This document shows positions 54,998-61,885 of a stretch of DNA of 61,885 nt, one piece after another (the stretch's first letter is position 1; every line of letters starts with the position of its first letter). Made by a program: the position numbers and the translations under genes. The stretch lies in assembly GCF_001431465.1 (NCBI RefSeq), contig NZ_LDJJ01000032.1, positions 1 through 61,885 on the forward strand, read 5' to 3'. Under the pieces are notes generated by a model. The model did not search any database. It was not told where the DNA came from and saw only the letters and a list, made by a program, of their open reading frames with translations. The stretch comes from Stenotrophomonas terrae. Lineage in GTDB: Bacteria > Pseudomonadota > Gammaproteobacteria > Xanthomonadales > Xanthomonadaceae.

Positions 54998-55902
54998 GCC
55001 AGCCGCTCGGCGCGGAACCGGTACGGCGTACCCAGGGCAGCCGGTGCGGCCGCCAGCACGTCGAACTCTTCCACGCCGGTGGCCAAGGTCGCCTCCAACG
55101 CCGCATGCACACCGGCGATGGCGCGGCTTACCGCATCCTCGAAGCTATGGCCCTTGAGCAGGAACGCGACCAGCAGCGACATCAGCACGTCGCCGGTACC
55201 GGCGACATCCACCGGCAGATGCGGTGAGGTCCAGCGCCAGATCTGTTCGCGGCCAATGGCCAGGGTCACCAGCTCGCCAGGGTCACCGGAGACCGAATGC
55301 GCGATCACCCATTCCGGGCCGCGCTCCAACAACTTGCGCGAGGCAGCGATGGCGTCGTCCTGCTCCAACGCCGGCATGCCGGTCAGGCGGCCCAGCTCGA
55401 AGGCATTGGGCGTCACCAGCCAGGCGTGCGGCAGCAGCCGTTCGATGAAGATTTTTTCCAGCCCGGGCTCGACATAGGGGCCGGTATGGGTATCGCCAAT
55501 CACCGGGTCCAGGCAGTAACGCAACTGCGGTGACAGTGGCAGCACCTCATCCAGCCAATCGGCGAACGCAGCACCGTTGGCGACGCTGCCGAAGTAGCCG
55601 GACACCAGGGCGCCGGCGCGCTGCGGAAGACCACGTTCGGTGGCGCCCTGCAGCAGCTCGGCAAACCAATCGGCCGGCAGCACACGGCCGCGCAGTGTCG
55701 CGTAGAACGGCGCATTGCTCAGCAGCGTGGTGGGAATTTCGGCGACGCGCAGGCCCAGCGCACGCAGCGGCGGCACCGCCGCGCTGTTGCCGGCATGGCC
55801 GTAAACCAGCTGGGACTGCACGGAGATCACGTCCACCGGCGACGGCCCATCCGGGCGTTGCCGACGACCGTGCACGAGATGGCTGTGGTCGACTTCGTTC
55901 AT
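54994..55902 (-). CDS. pdxY: Pyridoxal kinase PdxY
   Basis: This ribokinase-fold enzyme phosphorylates pyridoxal to PLP in the salvage pathway. The 302 residues carry VISVQSQLVYGHAGNSAAVPPL near residue 28, YCLDPVIGDTHTG near 130, TPNAFELGRLTG near 160 and the catalytic-loop DVAGTGDVLMSL near 230. The first 22 residues are a non-conserved lead and the true start could be internal, but no better site is evident. It is coupled to tyrA downstream. Confidence 0.9.
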   Translation of the reverse strand: MNEVDHSHLVHGRRQRPDGPSPVDVISVQSQLVYGHAGNSAAVPPLRALGLRVAEIPTTLLSNAPFYATLRGRVLPADWFAELLQGATERGLPQRAGALVSGYFGSVANGAAFADWLDEVLPLSPQLRYCLDPVIGDTHTGPYVEPGLEKIFIERLLPHAWLVTPNAFELGRLTGMPALEQDDAIAASRKLLERGPEWVIAHSVSGDPGELVTLAIGREQIWRWTSPHLPVDVAGTGDVLMSLLVAFLLKGHSFEDAVSRAIAGVHAALEATLATGVEEFDVLAAAPAALGTPYRFRAERLA

Positions 55903-55978
55903 CGCCCTATTCTACGTCCGCAGCACAAGCTGCGACTGCATACGCTTGCGCGCGCAACCAATCGCCGATGGCATAACG

Positions 55979-56006
55979 AAAAAAGCCGCGGCAGGCCGCG
56001 GCTTTT
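55979..56006 (-). terminator. Rho-independent terminator of grpE-dnaK-dnaJ
   Basis: AAGCCGCGGC/GCCGCGGCTT forms a stem with a 2-nt loop, followed on the minus strand by a T-run. It lies after dnaJ and the SMAG cluster. The plus strand also ends in TTTT, so it may work in both directions. Confidence 0.85.
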
Positions 56007-56013
56007 GAATCAT

Positions 56014-56116
56014 GTAGTGCCGAGCCATGCTCGGCAGGGCCTCTATCGGTAAAGCCATTGCCGAGCATGGCTCGGCACTACCGGTGGAGCTGATGCCGAG
56101 CATGGCTCGGCACTAC
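56014..56116. repeat. SMAG palindrome cluster, three copies, downstream of dnaJ
   Basis: One plus copy lies at 56014-56036 and two inverted copies at 56059-56081 and 56094-56116. They sit between the dnaJ stop and its terminator. Confidence 0.9.
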
Positions 56117-56124
56117 AGTGACGC

Positions 56125-57252
56125 TCAGGACTTCATGCGTTCCCAGAAACCCTTGACGCCATCGATGAAGGTGGCCGATTTCGGCGAGTGCTTGCGCGCT
56201 TCTTCACCGCTGAACGTGGACTCAAACTGCTCCAGCAGCTTGCGCTGCTCGGCGGTCAGGTTGACCGGGGTTTCCACCACGATGCGGCAGTACAGGTCGC
56301 CTTCGGTGCGGCTGCGCACCGACTTGACACCCTTGCCACGCAGGCGGAACAGCTTGCCGGTCTGGGTCTCGGCCGGGATGCGGATTTCCGCCTCACCGCC
56401 CAGGGTTGCCACGCGGATCGAATCACCCAGCGCTGCCTGCGAGATGCGCACCGGCACTTCGCAGTGCAGGTCGTCACCGTCACGGGTGAAGATCGCATGC
56501 TCACGCACGCGCACTTCCACATACAGGTCACCTGCCGGTGCACCGGCCGGGCCGGCTTCGCCTTCGCCCTGCAGGCGGATGCGGTCACCGGTGTCCACGC
56601 CTGCCGGCACTTTGACCGACAACACCTTGTCTTCTTCGATACGGCCGTTGCCGTGGCAGGTTTTGCACGGCTTGCTGATGATCTGACCGCGACCATCGCA
56701 GTTGTGGCAGGCCTGCTGCATGGCAAAGATGCCACGCTGCACGCGCACCTGGCCGCGACCACCGCAGACATTGCAGGTCTCGACCTTGCGGTCTTCCGAG
56801 CCACTGCCGTCGCAATCACCGCATTCGGCCAGGGTCGGGATCTCGATGCGGCGCTCGACGCCAGCCACCGCTTCTTCCAGGTCCAGTTCCATCACGTAGC
56901 CGATATCGGCACCGCGACGCGGCTGGCGCGGACCACCGCCACCTCCGCCGAAAATATTGCCGAAGATATCGCCGAAGATATCGTTCATGTCCGGGCCGCC
57001 CGGACCACCACCGCCGCCACCCATGCCGTGCTCGAACGCAGCATGGCCGTGGGCGTCGTACATGCGCCGCTTATTGCCGTCGGACAGGGTTTCGTACGCC
57101 TCCTTGCATTCCTTGAAGGCGGATTCGGCAGCAGCATCGCCCGGGTTGCGGTCCGGGTGGTGCTTCATCGCGCAACGGCGATAGGCCTTCTTCAGCTCTT
57201 CATCGGTTGCGGTGCGGGCTACGCCCAGTACTTCGTAATAATCGCGTTTCAT
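56125..57252 (-). CDS. dnaJ: Chaperone protein DnaJ
   Basis: This Hsp40 co-chaperone stimulates DnaK ATPase activity and delivers substrates. The 375 residues show the J domain with HPD in [11 protein letters not shown], a Gly/Phe-rich region rich in Gly ([13 protein letters not shown]), and a zinc-finger domain with four CxxCxGxG repeats ([32 protein letters not shown]). The C-terminal substrate-binding domains follow. I chose the ATG at 57252 (KRDYYEVLG). It is the third gene of the grpE-dnaK-dnaJ operon, 133 bp after dnaK; that gap contains short hairpins but no visible promoter. Confidence 0.96.
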   Translation of the reverse strand: MKRDYYEVLGVARTATDEELKKAYRRCAMKHHPDRNPGDAAAESAFKECKEAYETLSDGNKRRMYDAHGHAAFEHGMGGGGGGPGGPDMNDIFGDIFGNIFGGGGGGPRQPRRGADIGYVMELDLEEAVAGVERRIEIPTLAECGDCDGSGSEDRKVETCNVCGGRGQVRVQRGIFAMQQACHNCDGRGQIISKPCKTCHGNGRIEEDKVLSVKVPAGVDTGDRIRLQGEGEAGPAGAPAGDLYVEVRVREHAIFTRDGDDLHCEVPVRISQAALGDSIRVATLGGEAEIRIPAETQTGKLFRLRGKGVKSVRSRTEGDLYCRIVVETPVNLTAEQRKLLEQFESTFSGEEARKHSPKSATFIDGVKGFWERMKS

Positions 57253-57385
57253 CGGCACATGAGGTTCTGGAATCGGGGTTGGAAATCAGGTTCGGAAAGC
57301 CGGGTATTGCAGATACCGGAAGGGGACCCGGGAGCCGGAGCGTCAGCTCCGTATCCCGAATCCCCAGGCACAAGTCCGGCCTTGC

Positions 57386-59302
57386 TTACTTCTTGTCGTC
57401 CTTGACTTCGGTGAACTCGGCGTCCACCACGTCGTCATTGGACTGGGCGCCAGCATCAGCACCCGGAGCCGGGCCCTGCTCACCGGCCGAAGCGGCGGCA
57501 AACAACGCCTGACCAGCTTCTTCCAGGACCTTCGACTTGGCTTCAATCTGCGCCTTGTCGTCGCCCTTCATTGCCGTTTCCAGATCGGCCAGTGCGGCTT
57601 CAACCTTGCCGATCACGTCGCCGCCAACCTTGCTGCCATGCTCGGTGATGGCGCTGCGGGTGGCGTGGATCAGACCGTCAGCCTGGTTGCGGGTCTGCAC
57701 CAGCTCCTGGAACTTCTTGTCTTCTTCGCGGTTGGCTTCCGCGTCGGCGACCATGCGTGCGATCTCGTCCTCGGACAGACCCGAACCGGCCTTGATCTCG
57801 ACCTTCTGTTCCTTGTTGGTCTTCTTGTCCTTGGCCGACACGTGCAGGATGCCGTTGGCGTCGATGTCGAAGGACACCTCGACCTGCGGCATGCCACGCG
57901 GTGCCGGCTCGATGCCGGACAGGTCGAACTTGGCCAGCGACTTGTTGTAGCGGGCCTGCTCGCGCTCACCCTGCAGCACGTGCACGGTCACGGCCGACTG
58001 GTTGTCCTCGGCGGTCGAGAAGGTCTGCGAGGCCTTGGTCGGGATGGTGGTGTTCTTTTCGATGATCTTGGTGAACACGCCACCCATGGTCTCGATACCC
58101 AGCGACAGCGGGGTCACGTCCAGCAGCAGCACGTCCTTGACGTCGCCGCCCAGCACGCCGCCCTGGATCGCGGCACCCAGTGCCACGGCTTCGTCCGGGT
58201 TGACGTCCTTGCGCGGTTCCTTGCCGAAGAACTCGGTCACGGCCTGCTGCACCTTCGGCATGCGGGTCTGACCACCGACCAGGATCACTTCGCTGATGTC
58301 GCTCGAACGCAGGCCGGCGTCATTCAACGCAACGCGGCACGGCTCGATCGACTTCTTGATCAGCTCTTCGACCAGGCTTTCCAGCTTGGCGCGGGTCAGC
58401 TTGATGTTCAGGTGCTTCGGACCGGAGGCGTCTGCGGTGACATACGGCAGGTTGACTTCGGTCTGCTGCGCGGACGACAGCTCGATCTTGGCGCGCTCAG
58501 CGGCGTCCTTCAGGCGCTGCAGGGCCAACGGATCCTTGCGCAGGTCGATGCCCTGATCCTTCTGGAACTCTTCAACCAGGTACTCGATGACGCGGTTGTC
58601 GAAATCTTCGCCGCCCAGGAAGGTGTCACCGTTGGTGGCCAGCACTTCGAACTGCTTCTCGCCGTCGACGTTGGCGATCTCGATGATCGACACGTCGAAG
58701 GTGCCGCCGCCCAGATCGTAGACAACGATCTTGCGGTCCTTGTTGTCACCCTTGTCCAGGCCATAGGCCAGGGCAGCCGCGGTCGGCTCGTTGATGATGC
58801 GCTTGACGTCCAGACCGGCGATGCGGCCTGCGTCCTTGGTTGCCTGGCGCTGGCTGTCGTTGAAGTAGGCCGGCACGGTGATGACCGCTTCGGTGACCTT
58901 TTCACCGAGGAAGTCTTCGGCGGTCTTCTTCATCTTTTCCAGCACGCGGGCAGAAATTTCCTGCGGTGCCATCTTCTTGGCATCGCTGGTCTGTACCCAG
59001 GCATCGCCGTTGTCATGCGCCAGGATGCCGTACGGCACGTGGGCGATGTCCTTCTGCACTTCGGCGTCGGTGAACTTGCGGCCGATCAGGCGCTTCACCG
59101 CGTAGAAGGTGTTCTTCGGGTTGGTGACGGCCTGACGCTTGGCCGAGGCACCCACCAGTACTTCGCCGTCCTTGGTATAGGCGACGATGGAGGGCGTGGT
59201 GCGATCGCCTTCCGAGTTTTCAATGACGCGGGCCTTGCCGCCGTCCATGATCGCCACGCACGAGTTGGTGGTGCCGAGGTCGATACCAATGATCTTGCCC
59301 AT
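57386..59302 (-). CDS. dnaK: Chaperone protein DnaK (Hsp70)
   Basis: This 638-residue ATP-dependent chaperone has the N-terminal ATPase signatures [28 protein letters not shown] and [14 protein letters not shown], a substrate-binding domain ([10 protein letters not shown]) and a C-terminal disordered tail ending in [17 protein letters not shown] precedes the ATG. It lies 145 bp after grpE; that gap has no gene. Length and motifs are normal. Confidence 0.97.
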   Translation of the reverse strand: MGKIIGIDLGTTNSCVAIMDGGKARVIENSEGDRTTPSIVAYTKDGEVLVGASAKRQAVTNPKNTFYAVKRLIGRKFTDAEVQKDIAHVPYGILAHDNGDAWVQTSDAKKMAPQEISARVLEKMKKTAEDFLGEKVTEAVITVPAYFNDSQRQATKDAGRIAGLDVKRIINEPTAAALAYGLDKGDNKDRKIVVYDLGGGTFDVSIIEIANVDGEKQFEVLATNGDTFLGGEDFDNRVIEYLVEEFQKDQGIDLRKDPLALQRLKDAAERAKIELSSAQQTEVNLPYVTADASGPKHLNIKLTRAKLESLVEELIKKSIEPCRVALNDAGLRSSDISEVILVGGQTRMPKVQQAVTEFFGKEPRKDVNPDEAVALGAAIQGGVLGGDVKDVLLLDVTPLSLGIETMGGVFTKIIEKNTTIPTKASQTFSTAEDNQSAVTVHVLQGEREQARYNKSLAKFDLSGIEPAPRGMPQVEVSFDIDANGILHVSAKDKKTNKEQKVEIKAGSGLSEDEIARMVADAEANREEDKKFQELVQTRNQADGLIHATRSAITEHGSKVGGDVIGKVEAALADLETAMKGDDKAQIEAKSKVLEEAGQALFAAASAGEQGPAPGADAGAQSNDDVVDAEFTEVKDDKK

Positions 59303-59447
59303 GGGGGACTCCTGAGGATTCGTTTGCCGGCAGCCGCCGGGGATGAATGGGATATGGGGAAGGACCTGATAACATTCAAGTCATCCCCGGAACACTGTTT
59401 GCCGGCAGCCGCGCCTGATTTAGGCAGCGGCCAGCCAGCGCGGCCGA

Positions 59448-59963
59448 TCAGTCGGCCTGGGCCACCACAACCAGCGCCGGCCGCAGCAGGCGCTCGTTGA
59501 GCAGGTAGCCCTTCTGGAACACGGTCACTACCGCGCCCGGGGCCACGCCGGCCGGTGCAGGCACCTGGCTGATGGCCTGGTGATGCTCCGGATTGAAGGC
59601 CTGGCCGGCCGGATCCAGCAGGACCAGACCGTTGTCGGCAGCCACCTTGAGCAGCTGCTTGTAGGTCAGCTCCATACCTTCGCGCAGCGGGTTGGGCTCG
59701 CCGCCAGCGGCGGTCAAGCCCGCATCGAGGCTGTCGAACACCGGCAGCAGGTCGCCGAGCAGCTTTTCGTTGGCGAACTTGCGGGCCTGCTCGATGTCGC
59801 GGGCCACGCGCTTGCGCTGGTTGTCCAGATCGGCGCGTTCGCGCAGCGATTCGGCCTTGACCTGTTCCAGCTCGGCGCGCAGCGCCTCGATCTGGTCGTG
59901 GTGCGCGTCGTCACCGCCGTTGGCGGTGTTCTCGGGGTCGAATTCAGTGTGCTCTTGGTTCAT
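59448..59963 (-). CDS. grpE: Nucleotide exchange factor GrpE
   Basis: This DnaK exchange factor has an N-terminal coiled coil ([35 protein letters not shown]), the family signature region [27 protein letters not shown] and a beta-wing end ([16 protein letters not shown]). The 171 residues are typical. It is the first gene of the heat-shock operon, immediately behind a sigma-32-like promoter. No hrcA lies upstream; recN starts divergently 185 bp away. Confidence 0.95.
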   Translation of the reverse strand: MNQEHTEFDPENTANGGDDAHHDQIEALRAELEQVKAESLRERADLDNQRKRVARDIEQARKFANEKLLGDLLPVFDSLDAGLTAAGGEPNPLREGMELTYKQLLKVAADNGLVLLDPAGQAFNPEHHQAISQVPAPAGVAPGAVVTVFQKGYLLNERLLRPALVVVAQAD

Positions 59964-60006
59964 TTCTGGTTTCCCTGACGGATGATCTGCCGTCTACCTC
60001 GCCCCG

Positions 60007-60033
60007 TATGTGGGCTGTACTGGAAGTTTCAAG
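60007..60033 (-). promoter_or_regulatory. Sigma-32-type heat-shock promoter of grpE-dnaK-dnaJ
   Basis: On the minus strand CTTGAA (60028-60033) and CCCACATA (60007-60014) are separated by 13 nt. This is close to the sigma-32 consensus CTTGAA-N13-17-CCCCATnT. The start would lie about 35-40 bp before grpE. No CIRCE inverted repeat (TTAGCACTC/GAGTGCTAA) is present in this region. Confidence 0.72.
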
Positions 60034-60095
60034 GCTCTGGCTCACTCTGTGAGACGCATTGTTCCTAATCTGGGCAGGCCATCGCCTCGCCTACA

Positions 60096-60123
60096 TTGAC
60101 CTGCCCGGCACGCGTGCTAGTTT
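60096..60123 (+). promoter_or_regulatory. Promoter of recN with a central palindrome
   Basis: TTGACC (60096-60101) and TAGTTT (60118-60123) are 16 bp apart. The spacer holds the perfect 10-bp palindrome GCACGCGTGC (60108-60117). The site does not match a classic LexA box. Confidence 0.5.
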
Positions 60124-60148
60124 TGCGCGGCCCCTAGACCTGCCAGCC

Positions 60149-61816
60149 ATGCTCAGACATCTATCGATCAAGGATTTTGCCGTTGTCCGCGCCACCGAAC
60201 TGGAGTTCGGCCCAGGCATGACTGTCGTTTCCGGTGAAACCGGCGCCGGCAAGTCATTGATGGTGGACGCTTTAGGCTTTCTGTCCGGCCTGCGCGCCGA
60301 CTCCGGCGTGGTCCGCCACGGCGCCAGCCGCGCCGAGCTGTCGGCCGAATTCAGCCTGGAAGATGACGCCCCGGCACGCAGCTGGCTGCGCGACAACGAG
60401 CTCGACGACGAGGAGCAATGCCAGCTGCGACGGGTGATCCGCGCCGACGGTGGCTCCCGCGCCTTCATCAACGGCCGCCCGGTACCGGTGTCGCAACTGT
60501 CCGAGCTGGCCGGCTTCCTGGTCGAGATCCATGGCCAGCATGACCAGCAGGCGCTGCTCTCGCGCCCCAGCCAGTTGGCCCTGCTCGACGCCTTCGCCCG
60601 CAACGAGGCCGAGCGTGCCGCCGTGCGTGGCGCCGCCAGCCAATGGCAGGCGCTGCTGGACGAGCGCGATGCGCTGTCCCAGCAAGGGGATGTTTCCGAC
60701 CGGATCGGCTTTCTCGAACACCAGCTCGGCGAGCTGCAGCGCGAGGAACTGGAGCCGGCAGCGATAGTCGCGCTGGGCGCCAGCCACCGCCGCCAAGCCC
60801 ATTCAACCGCGCTGATCGAGGCCTGCCAACGCGCCGGCGGCCTGCTCAATGGCGATGAGGACGGCCCCTCCCTGCTGTCCCTGCTGCAACAGGTGCGGCA
60901 CGAGCTGGGCCGGGTCAGCCAGCACGATGCCCGGCTTGGTGACGTCGACGCCATGCTCGATGCCGCCGGCATCCAGCTGCACGAAGCGCTTGCCCAGCTG
61001 GACCGGGTCCAGGACGACCTGGACAGCGACCCGGAAGCCTTTGAAGACATCGAACGCCGGCTCAGCCGCCTGCACGACCTGGCCCGCAAGCACCGCGTAC
61101 CCATGGAAGAGCTTGCCGCCACCCGTGACCGCCTGGAAGCCGAACTGGAACAGCTGCGCGGCGCCGACGAGCGCCTGGCCAAGCTGGCCGGCGAGATCGA
61201 CAAGGCCGCCGCCCGCTGGCAGGCCGTGGCCGCCACCCTTTCCAGCAGCCGCCAAGCCGCTGCTGCCTCGCTTTCGGACACCACCACCACGTTGATCGGC
61301 GAGCTGGGCATGGGCGGCGGCCAATTCCGCATCGAATTGGAGCCACAGGCACAGCTGCGCCCGGATCCGAATGGCGCCGAGCGGGTCGAATTCCTGGTGG
61401 CCGCCAACGCCGGTCAGCCCGCCCGCGCCCTGCGCAAGGTGGCCTCGGGCGGCGAGTTGTCGCGCATCTCGCTGGCGATCGAAGTGGCCGCGCTGGGCCT
61501 GGATGCGGTGCCGACGATGGTTTTCGACGAAGTGGATTCAGGCATTGGCGGCGCCATTGCCGACATCGTCGGCAAGAAACTGCGCGCCCTGGGTGAGCGC
61601 CGCCAGGTGCTCTGCGTCACCCACCTGCCGCAGGTCGCCTCCAAGGGCCACGCCCACTATCGGGTAAGCAAGGCCCCGGTGGAAGGCATGACCCAGAGCG
61701 CGGTTGAGCTGCTGGATGCCAAGGGCCGCGAGGAAGAGCTGGCGCGGATGCTGGGTGGCGCTGAGGTCAGCAAGGAAGCACGGGCCGCGGCGCGGAAGCT
61801 GTTGACTGAGGCCTGA
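60149..61816 (+). CDS. recN: DNA repair protein RecN
   Basis: This SMC-like ATPase is involved in double-strand break repair. The 555 residues show the N-terminal MLRHLSIKDFAVVRATELEF, Walker A VSGETGAGKSLMVDAL near 35, two central coiled coils (about 160-210 and 290-365), the signature VASGGELSRISLAIEVA near 435 and Walker B TMVFDEVDSGIGG near 460. I chose the ATG at 60149, which gives the standard RecN N-terminus. It is divergent from grpE and is the last complete gene of the window. Confidence 0.95.
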   Translation: MLRHLSIKDFAVVRATELEFGPGMTVVSGETGAGKSLMVDALGFLSGLRADSGVVRHGASRAELSAEFSLEDDAPARSWLRDNELDDEEQCQLRRVIRADGGSRAFINGRPVPVSQLSELAGFLVEIHGQHDQQALLSRPSQLALLDAFARNEAERAAVRGAASQWQALLDERDALSQQGDVSDRIGFLEHQLGELQREELEPAAIVALGASHRRQAHSTALIEACQRAGGLLNGDEDGPSLLSLLQQVRHELGRVSQHDARLGDVDAMLDAAGIQLHEALAQLDRVQDDLDSDPEAFEDIERRLSRLHDLARKHRVPMEELAATRDRLEAELEQLRGADERLAKLAGEIDKAAARWQAVAATLSSSRQAAAASLSDTTTTLIGELGMGGGQFRIELEPQAQLRPDPNGAERVEFLVAANAGQPARALRKVASGGELSRISLAIEVAALGLDAVPTMVFDEVDSGIGGAIADIVGKKLRALGERRQVLCVTHLPQVASKGHAHYRVSKAPVEGMTQSAVELLDAKGREEELARMLGGAEVSKEARAAARKLLTEA

Positions 61817-61843
61817 GGCCTTAGGCCTGAGAGCGGCAAGGCC

Positions 61844-61879
61844 GGCTTTGGCTTTGGCTTTGGCTTTGGCTTTGGCTTT
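61844..61879. repeat. Hexanucleotide tandem repeat (GGCTTT)6
   Basis: Six perfect copies of GGCTTT follow recN and run to within 6 bp of the window end, so the true copy number may be larger. Just before it, 61820-61838 is a set of overlapping short palindromes (AGGCCT units). Confidence 0.85.
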
Positions 61880-61885
61880 GGGCTT

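Overview
This 61.9 kb window is ordinary chromosome from a high-GC gammaproteobacterium of the Xanthomonadaceae, most probably Stenotrophomonas or a close relative. The gene families point there: a 180 kDa NAD-glutamate dehydrogenase, a split cobalamin methionine synthase beside an ArsR-methyltransferase regulator, a YtrA-GntR ABC operon, and a sucA-sucB-lpdA operon. The intergenic repeats agree, because they carry the GTAG-headed palindrome described as SMAG in S. maltophilia. I see no prophage, integrase, transposase, CRISPR array, rRNA operon or intact tRNA.

Layout. 0-10.7 kb: NAD-glutamate dehydrogenase (-), then a TetR regulator with a two-component RND efflux pump (+), closed by a strong terminator and a SMAG array. 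10.7-17.4 kb: an acyl-CoA dehydrogenase (-), then an ArsR/methyltransferase fusion and a methionine synthase split into two genes with an atypical SDR between them (+). 17.5-22.2 kb: a putative papain-like hydrolase, a LysR regulator divergent from an exported amidohydrolase, and an MFS transporter. 22.2-28.3 kb (-): SGNH-type O-acyltransferase, DUF2058 protein, slyX, ugd, an exported FKBP isomerase and an exported glutathione peroxidase.

28.4-32.8 kb (+): a compact operon of small lipoprotein, YtrA-type GntR repressor, ABC ATPase, ABC permease, a periplasmic GSGD-repeat solenoid and two related lipoproteins. A clear operator/promoter lies in front of it, and it looks like a self-regulated envelope-stress system. 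33-45.3 kb: fumC (-) and purB (+), a JmjC-type oxygenase with a long acidic tail coupled to a GNAT protein, then sucA-sucB-lpdA and a LOG-family gene. 45.3-52.9 kb: a composite repeat block, a GAF-GAF-GGDEF-EAL protein (-), an ECF sigma factor with its membrane partner, yigZ and an ABC exporter. 53-61.9 kb: a repeat- and DnaA-box-containing gap, tyrA-pdxY (-), grpE-dnaK-dnaJ (-) driven by a sigma-32-like promoter, and divergent recN (+).

The most unusual feature is in the second methionine synthase gene. A palindromic intergenic-type repeat has been inserted in frame between the B12-binding and activation domains, adding about 45-50 residues. A related copy of the element lies between sucB and lpdA. 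Other points worth a second look are the absence of hrcA and of a CIRCE element next to grpE, a 77-nt tRNA-like relic in front of sucA, a DnaA-box pair beside a hairpin near 53.6 kb, and several palindromic operators that tie regulators to their neighbours.
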